From Nitrosococcus wardiae (GTDB taxonomy: Bacteria > Pseudomonadota > Gammaproteobacteria > Nitrosococcales > Nitrosococcaceae), in contig NZ_CP038033.1 of assembly GCF_004421105.1 (NCBI RefSeq), forward strand, positions 2,561,659 to 2,625,658: 64,000 nucleotides of DNA, given 5' to 3'. This document shows, one piece after another, positions 16,763 through 25,700 of the stretch. Position 1 is the stretch's first letter. Every line of letters begins with the position of its first letter. A program made the translations under genes and the position numbers. The notes under the pieces are model-generated. The model was given only the letters and a program-made list of their open reading frames with translations, did not search any database and had not been told where the DNA came from.

Positions 16763-19700
16763 ATGAGTCAGTCCCTGTCGCTAGTAGCCACCGATAATCA
16801 CCATGGGGGGTATCCGCTGTCGGCGGCGCAGCGGCAGTTGTGGTTTTTTGCTCAACTGGAGCCTGAAAGTTGTGCTTATAACCTTGGTGGGTGGCTTTGG
16901 CTCGAAGGCGAACTGGATCGGGCAGCACTGACCCAGGCCTTAAACGAGCTGGTAGAGCGGCATGAGATGCTACGGGCCTGTTTTCGCGATCACCAGGGGG
17001 AACCCCTGCAGATGATTATGCCCATGGCGCCGTTTGCCCTTGGCTATGAAGATCTGAGCACTCTTTCTAAACCTGAGACGGTGGCTAAAGAGCGCGGCCG
17101 AGAGCTTCTTCTGCGGCCCTATGATCTAAATGGAGGGGAGGTGTTTCGTCATCGCCTCTACTGCTTAGGGTCAAAGCGCCATATGTTGGTCTTGGGATTC
17201 CATCATATCGTGTTCGATGCCTGGTCGTTTGGTGTGTTTATGGGGGAATTAATGTCATGCTATGAGAGCAGCACTACCCACAAACCGCTCAAGCTACCGC
17301 GTCTACGACAGCACTATGTGGATTACAGCCTAGGACAACAACAATGGTTGCAAGGTGAGCAGGCGGCGGATCAGCTGGCTTATTGGCAGACACGCTTAGG
17401 GCAACATCACAGGCTATTGAATTTGCCCATGCAACGGCTCTCAGGGAGCGTGCAGAGGGCTGAGCATTATCTTATGCCGGTAGAGGGGGACCTGACTAAG
17501 CGCCTGGATAAGCTGTCCAGGCAGGTAGGGGTAAGTCGTTTTACGGTGTTGCTGGCGGTTTTACAGCTTTTGCTGGCGCGGTTGTCCGGACAGGAGGAGG
17601 TGCGTGTCGGCGTCCCCAGTGCTAATCGCTCTGCGGATACGGCAAAGATTGTCGGTTTCTTGGTCAATAACTGGGTGGTGGCGGGGCGGCCCTTGCCTTC
17701 ACTCTCTGTGAGTCAGTGGATTCAGCAGGTTAAAAGTCACCTGACTGAGGCGCGGCAGAATGGCCGGTTGCCCTTTGAAACCTTGGTCGAAGCCCTGGCG
17801 CCGGAACGTCATCCAGGTCTGCATCCATTGTTTCAAGTGGCCTTCAATTACCGTCAGCAGGGTGGCCAGCAGAGCTGGTCTGCCGGGGGGCTGGACGCTC
17901 GTTTTGAAGAAATGATGGCGGTTGAAACGCCCTTTAGCCTGGTGCTGGATGTGGCGCCAATTCTGGATGAAGGCTTGACTCTGCGGTTTATTGCCGGACA
18001 AGGGGTGTTTAGCGATCCCTTCATGGAACAGTTGACCGAGGGGTATCTTCGGCTGCTTGAACAGTGTGCCGAGCGACCCAATGCTACCTTGGCGACGTTA
18101 GATATGTTAACAGCCTCCAGCCGTCAGCAACTTCTGTTGTGGTCTGTGGGGAGTGAGGCATATGCGCGTGGGGTGACGTTAGCGGAATTAATTTCGGCGC
18201 AAGCGGTGCGGGCTCCGGAGGCGGAAGCGTTGGTCAGTGGAGAGGAGCGGGTCAGCTACGGCGAGCTGGAGGCGAGGAGCGCGCGGCTGGGGCGCTGGTT
18301 GCGTGCGCAAGGAGTGGGCGCGGAGACGGTAGTGGGGGTGCTGTTAGAGCGTGGTGTGGGGATGATCGCCAGCTTTTTAGGGATACTCAAAGCGGGGGGA
18401 GCGTTTTTACCGCTGGACCCGGACTATCCCGAAGAGCGGCTGGGGTACATGCTCCGAGACAGCGGAGTGGAATTGCTGCTGAGCGAGAGCGGCCTGGCGG
18501 GTCGGCTGCCGGCGGTGGCCGGGCTGCGGGTGGTAGCGTTGGACCGGCTGGACTACGGGGCAGAGGAAGCTGGGGAGTTAGCCGTTCCCGTGCATCCGCA
18601 GCAACTGGCCTATGTGATTTACACCTCCGGGTCCACGGGACAGCCCAAAGGGGTGGGGGTCACCCACGGGGGGCTGAGCATGCACGTGCAAAGCATTGGG
18701 GAGCGCTACGGCATGGGTCCGGAAGATGTGGAGTTGCACTTTGCCTCCATCAGTTTTGACGGAGCGGTGGAGCGTTGGGCGGTGCCGCTGGCCTTTGGCA
18801 GCCGGCTGGTGATACGGGAGCAAGGGTTATGGAGTGCGGAGCGGACCTGCCAGGTATTAGAAGAAGAAGGGGTGAGCATTGCCTGTTTTCCCCCGAGCTA
18901 CGTGGGGCCCTTACTGGATTGGATTGAGCACCGCCGCCCGCCGCTCAAGGTGCGCTCCTGGACGTTGGGGGGAGAGGCGTTTACGCGGGAGCTCTATGAG
19001 CGGCTGCAGCGGGTGCTCAAGCCGCGGCGGATACTCAACGGCTACGGGCCGACGGAGACAGTGGTCACGCCGCTGCTGTGGGAAGCCGATAGGGGCACGC
19101 CGATGAGCAGCGCCTATGCGCCCATTGGCACGGCGGTTGGTGCGCGGCGGCTATACGTGCTGGACGGAGACTTAAACCGGGTGCCGCCGGGGGTCAGTGG
19201 CGAGCTTTACATTGGCGGTGAAGTGGGTTTAGCGCGGGGGTATTGGGGTCGAGCGGGGCAGACGGCGGAGCGGTTTTTACCGGACCGGTGGGGGGTGCCG
19301 GGAGAGCGGATGTACCGCACGGGGGACTGGGTGCGGTGGCGAGCAGACGGGGTGGTGGAGTATTTAGGCCGGGTGGACGGCCAAGTCAAGCTCCGTGGTT
19401 TTCGCATAGAGCTGGGAGAGATTGAGACGCGGCTATTGGCCTTAGCGCCGGTGCGGGAAGCGGTGGTGGTGATGCGCCCGGGGCCGGGAGGCGAGCGGTT
19501 GGTGGGGTATGTGGCGGCGCCGGCGGAAGTTGAGGGAGAGCGGTTACGGGCGGCGTTAGCGGCGCAGTTGCCCGAGTATATGGTGCCGAGCCAGGTGGTG
19601 AGATTAGAGGCGTTGCCGCTGACCCCGGCGGGGAAGGTGGACCGGGAGGGGTTGCCGGAGCCGCAGTGGTCAGCCGAGGGCTATGAGCCGCCGCGGACCG

Positions 19701-22700
19701 AGGCTGAGAGGATGTTGGCCCAGGTGTGGGGGCAGTTGCTGGGGGTGGAGCGGGTCGGACGCCAGGACCGCTTCTTTGAACTGGGGGGGGATTCCATTAT
19801 TGCCTTGCAGGTGGTCAGCCGGGCCCGTCAGGCGGGTTGGTCGCTTCGTCCCCGGGACTTGTTCGAGCAGCCCACCCTAACTGCCCTGGCCGCCGTGGCC
19901 GAAACCACAACAACGACAATGATAGAGCAGGCGCCTTTGATGGGTGAGGTTGAAATGACCCCTATCCAGGCGCGCTTTCTGGAGCGGGAGGGGGCGGCAA
20001 TCTGCAATCAGTATTTTTGGTTTCAGCTGGATGCGCCCTCAAACCCGGAAGATCTCCAGGCGGCGTTGCAAGCGTTGTGCGCTCATCATGATGTGTTGCG
20101 TTCCCGTTTCTACCGCCATAAGGGTCAGTGGCATCAAATCTTTCAGGCCCCTGAGAAGATTAAATCGGAACTGTTGTGGGTAAGAGAAGCACAGACAAAG
20201 ACTGAGATCCAAAGGTTTGCCGCATCGGCACAGCAGAGCCTGGATATTGAATCCGGGGAGCTGTTGCGCGCCCTGTATATCAGTAGCCCCGGTCAGCCGG
20301 ATCGGCTGCTGTTGTGTATTCACCATCTGGCTGTGGATGGAGTCTCCTGGCGTATTTTGCTGGAGGATTTGTTGTTGGCTTATCGGCAATCCGCCGCTGG
20401 TCAGCCGATCCATCTGCCTGCCAAAACACACAGTCTTCGCGATTGGACAGGGGCGCTGGCGGCGTGGGCCCAGGATGAGGCACAGGCGCAACAGGCCTTT
20501 TGGCAAGCAATGACTGCAGATGTCCCTCCCCTCTGGGATATGAACCAACAACCCACCGAGGCGCAGACACTGCGCTTGGTTATCCCTGCCGAGATGACGC
20601 GACGGGCCATGCAGGTCGCGCAGACCCATCTGCGAAGCAACCTGGACGATCTATTGGTGATGACTCTAGCCCGAGTTTTGGCACAACATAGTGGTCAATC
20701 TGCTGTGCGCATATATCGAGAAGGCCATGGCCGGGATCTCAGCTTCAGCGGCTTGGATCTGAGCCGAACAGTGGGTTGGTTTACCAGCCTTTATCCCCTG
20801 CTTTTGAGGGTGCCCACGGCTCGGGAGGAAGCGCTTAAAGGGCTCAAAGAACAGCTCCATGCGGTTCACAATCAAGGCTTGGCCTTTGGGGCCTTATCCC
20901 ATTGGAGTGATTGGGCGCCGGCAAACCATCGTATTGAGGTGCTGTTTAACTATCTGGGGCAGTTGCAGTGGGATGGCCAGGGGACGTTGTCATTTTTGAG
21001 CGCAGGGCTCTGGCGGTCGCCAGGAAGTAGGCGAGATGCTCCCTTGGTGATCAATGCCCACCAGCAGGAGGGGGAACTGATAATGGCGCTGGAATTCAGT
21101 CCTCTCCATTTTGAGCCTTCCTTGCAGCAGGCGCTGATGGCCGCTTTTGAAGTAGAGCTGAAGGCCCTGATAGATTGTTGTGAGCAGCATGGACCTTGGT
21201 TGACACCGTCCGATGTCCCCCTGTCTGGCCTCGATCAGGAAGCCTTGGATCAGCTGTCGAATTTGGAGCTTGAAAATGTTCTGCCCCTCTCACCCTTGCA
21301 GCAGGGCTTGCTATTTCATAGCGAATTAAGTCAACAAACCGATACCTATGTCAACCAGCTAAGCTTGCCCCTGTCAGGCTTGGATTCCGCTCGTTTGGAG
21401 CAGGCCTGGCAGCGCCTGGTACAGCGTCATTCCGTATTGAGAAGCGCTCTGCTGGCTGGTGAGGGGAAACTCGATCAACCCCTGCTAGGGGTGTGGCAAT
21501 CGATAGCACTCCCCTGGAGCCAGCAGGATCTGCGTGGAGAGGAAGATGCGGCCCAGGCTATGGAGAGGGTTCGGACCGAGCGCCGGCAGCAGGGGTTCAA
21601 TTTGTATCGCCCTCCTTTGTGGCATGTGGATCTGTTGCAAACGGGGGACGAGGATTATCACTGCGTGCTGACCTTGCATCATTTACTCATGGATGGTTGG
21701 AGCACCGCTATCCTGCTGCAGGAGTTGCTGCAATTGTATCATGGCCAGACGCTCCTGCCTGAGCCGCCTCCATTCAGCGCCTTTCTGCAATGGTTGGCGG
21801 ATAGGGATCAAATGCGTGCGCGGGCCTTCTGGCAAGATTACCTATCAGCTATCACTTCACCTACTTGGCTAGCCTCCAGTATGGGGCAGATTTCAGAAGC
21901 AAAGGATTTCCGTCGCCATTCCGTGATCTTTGATTCCAAGCTGCAGCAACATCTCCAGGATCAGGCTCGCCAGCAGGGCGTTACCTTGAGTACTCTGATG
22001 CAGGGGGCTTGGGCGCTGATATTGTCCCGTTATACCGGCCAGCAGCAGGTGGTCTTCGGCAATACCGTTGCCGGACGGCCGCCTGAGCTGCCCGGCAGCG
22101 AGCGTATGTTGGGGCTCTTTATTAATACCTTGCCGGTAGCTGTCAAGATACCTGCCGCTGAGCCTTGCGGGCGTTGGCTATTGGCGCTACAGCAGGCTGG
22201 CTTGGATGCTCGGGAGCATGGCCACCTGCCCCTGTTTGAAATACAGCAGGCTGCTGGTTGTGCCGGTGAGGGGCTGTTCGATACCCTGATGGTATTTGAG
22301 AACTACCCTCTGGATGACAACCTGCTTAACAGTAAGGCTGATGGATTGACCATTGGTGCTCCGGATAGCTACGAGTTTACCCATTATCCTCTGACGCTGG
22401 CGGTATTGCCGGGCACCGAGCTGCAGGTGGTGTTTGCCTATAATGCGGCGGTGTTGCCGCCAAGGGTGATAGCACCGCTGGCGGATGCCTTCAAGCAAGT
22501 ATTAATGGCGTTGGCTACACAGCCCGAGGCGCCGCTGGCCTCTATTGCAAGCATTACCCCGGAGCAAAGCCATCGTCTTCTATTGTGGTCTGTGGGGAGT
22601 GAGGCATATGCGCGTGGGGTGACGTTAGCGGAATTAATTTCGGCGCAAGCGGTGCGGGCTCCGGAGGCGGAAGCGTTGGTCAGTGGAGAGGAGCGGGTCA

Positions 22701-25700
22701 GCTACGGCGAGCTGGAGGCGAGGAGCGCGCGGCTGGGGCGCTGGTTGCGTGCGCAAGGAGTGGGCGCGGAGACGGTAGTGGGGGTGCTGTTAGAGCGTGG
22801 TGTGGGGATGATCGCCAGCTTTTTAGGGATACTCAAAGCGGGGGGAGCGTTTTTACCGCTGGACCCGGACTATCCCGAAGAGCGGCTGGGGTACATGCTC
22901 CGAGACAGCGGAGTGGAATTGCTGCTGAGCGAGAGCGGCCTGGCGGGTCGGCTGCCGGCGGTGGCCGGGCTGCGGGTGGTAGCGTTGGACCGGCTGGACT
23001 ACGGGGCAGAGGAAGCTGGGGAGTTAGCCGTTCCCGTGCATCCGCAGCAACTGGCCTATGTGATTTACACCTCCGGGTCCACGGGACAGCCCAAAGGGGT
23101 GGGGGTCACCCACGGGGGGCTGAGCATGCACGTGCAAAGCATTGGGGAGCGCTACGGCATGGGTCCGGAAGATGTGGAGTTGCACTTTGCCTCCATCAGT
23201 TTTGACGGAGCGGTGGAGCGTTGGGCGGTGCCGCTGGCCTTTGGCAGCCGGCTGGTGATACGGGAGCAAGGGTTATGGAGTGCGGAGCGGACCTGCCAGG
23301 TATTAGAAGAAGAAGGGGTGAGCATTGCCTGTTTTCCCCCGAGCTACGTGGGGCCCTTACTGGATTGGATTGAGCACCGCCGCCCGCCGCTCAAGGTGCG
23401 CTCCTGGACGTTGGGGGGAGAGGCGTTTACGCGGGAGCTCTATGAGCGGCTGCAGCGGGTGCTCAAGCCGCGGCGGATACTCAACGGCTACGGGCCGACG
23501 GAGACAGTGGTCACGCCGCTGCTGTGGGAAGCCGATAGGGGCACGCCGATGAGCAGCGCCTATGCGCCCATTGGCACGGCGGTTGGTGCGCGGCGGCTAT
23601 ACGTGCTGGACGGAGACTTAAACCGGGTGCCGCCGGGGGTCAGTGGCGAGCTTTACATTGGCGGTGAAGTGGGTTTAGCGCGGGGGTATTGGGGTCGAGC
23701 GGGGCAGACGGCGGAGCGGTTTTTACCGGACCGGTGGGGGGTGCCGGGAGAGCGGATGTACCGCACGGGGGACTGGGTGCGGTGGCGAGCAGACGGGGTG
23801 GTGGAGTATTTAGGCCGGGTGGACGGCCAAGTCAAGCTCCGTGGTTTTCGCATAGAGCTGGGAGAGATTGAGACGCGGCTATTGGCCTTAGCGCCGGTGC
23901 GGGAAGCGGTGGTGGTGATGCGCCCGGGGCCGGGAGGCGAGCGGTTGGTGGGGTATGTGGCGGCGCCGGCGGAAGTTGAGGGAGAGCGGTTACGGGCGGC
24001 GTTAGCGGCGCAGTTGCCCGAGTATATGGTGCCGAGCCAGGTGGTGAGATTAGAGGCGTTGCCGCTGACCCCGGCGGGGAAGGTGGACCGGGAGGGGTTG
24101 CCGGAGCCGCAGTGGTCAGCCGAGGGCTATGAGCCGCCGCGGACCGAGGCTGAGAGGATGTTGGCCCAGGTGTGGGGGCAGTTGCTGGGGGTGGAGCGGG
24201 TCGGACGCCAGGACCGCTTCTTTGAACTGGGGGGGCACTCTCTGCTGGCAATGCAGGCAGTGAGCCTGTTACGCCGGGACTATCAAAAGCAGTTACCGTT
24301 GCAGGTATTGTTTGACTCTCCTCGGTTGGCCGATTGTGCGGCGCGCCTGATCGATGCCGTTGATGAGGATGAAATCATTGTGGCCGCGCCCAGGGACCAA
24401 GATCTGCCCACCTCATCTGCTCAACGCCGTCTTTGGTTTGTGCAGCAACTCAATCCTGAAAGTGGGGCCTACCATTTGCCGCTCGGATTAAGATTGCAAG
24501 GGACGCTGGATTTGACTGCGCTGCAAGCAGCGCTGAATCATTTGGTCGAACAGCACGAAATATTGCGCACCCGTTTTGTGGAGCATAATGGTGAGCCGCG
24601 GCAGCGAATTCTCCCCGAAGCGCCACTCAAATTAGACTATATTGATTTACGGGAACAGTCACAGCCCCAGGACAGAGCGGCGGAGCTGTTCCAGGAATGG
24701 TTAAGGCAGCCCTTTGATCTGGCCAGAGATCCCTTGCTGCGTTTGGGTGTGGTCCGGCTGGATGAGCATTGCTACCAATTGTTGCTGGTGCAGCATCACA
24801 TTATCACCGACGGCCGGTCAACCGCCCATTTCCTCGAATCCCTGATCAATGTATATGGGGCCATTATGGCCGGGGAGCTGCTATTGGAAGCTCCGCCGCG
24901 GCTGCAATACGCCGATTATGCCATTTGGCAACAGCGCTGGTTGCAAGGTAAAAAGGCGCAGCAACAACTGGATTATTGGCGCCAAGCTCTGGGAACGGAT
25001 ACAGAGCCCCTGGAGCTTCCCACCGACTATCCCCGGAGCAGGACAACTCCTCCCCAGGGGGCGCGTTACCATTTTCGCTTGAGCACAGTCCAGGCTCAAG
25101 GATTGCGGCAACTGGCAAGAGCCCATGAGACGACCCTTTTTACCCCGCTTCTGAGTTTGTGGTTACTGCTCTTGTCTCGTTACAGCGGCCGGCGGGATAT
25201 TCGGGTTGGCATTCCTGTAGCAGGGCGAATCCGCCCTGAAACTGAAACCATGCTAGGTTGCTTTATCAATACCGTGGTGCTAGGGGTTCAGATCGACCCG
25301 AATAGTTCCTTTGCTGCGTTGATGGAGCAGGTCAAGCAGCGCTCGGCTGAGGCCCAAAGCCATCAGGAGTTGCCCTTTGAAGCTCTGGTGGAGGCCCTGG
25401 GAGTAGGGCACAGCCTGGAATATCATCCCCTATTTCAGGTGGCCTTTAATCATCAGCAAATGATTACAGAGGCATTGGCGGAATGGCCCCAGGGGAGCAT
25501 TACTCCCTTTGATCCTGGTGCCGCCGGGGTTCAGTTTGACCTGGCTATGGATACGGAACTGCAGGGTGACGGCAGTATCCACGGTTACCTCAGCTATGCC
25601 AGCCAGTTGTTTCACAAGGCCACCATTGAGCGTTTGTGGGGACATTATTCGAACCTGCTGGATGCCGTATTAAACAATGGGAGTGGGCCTGTGGCCAATT

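Noticed and set aside
18578-18823. Minus-strand open frame, repeated identically at 23024-23269 and 29497-29742
   Set aside because: It lies entirely inside the repeated adenylation domain and recurs only because that DNA is repeated; no ribosome site or family was seen.
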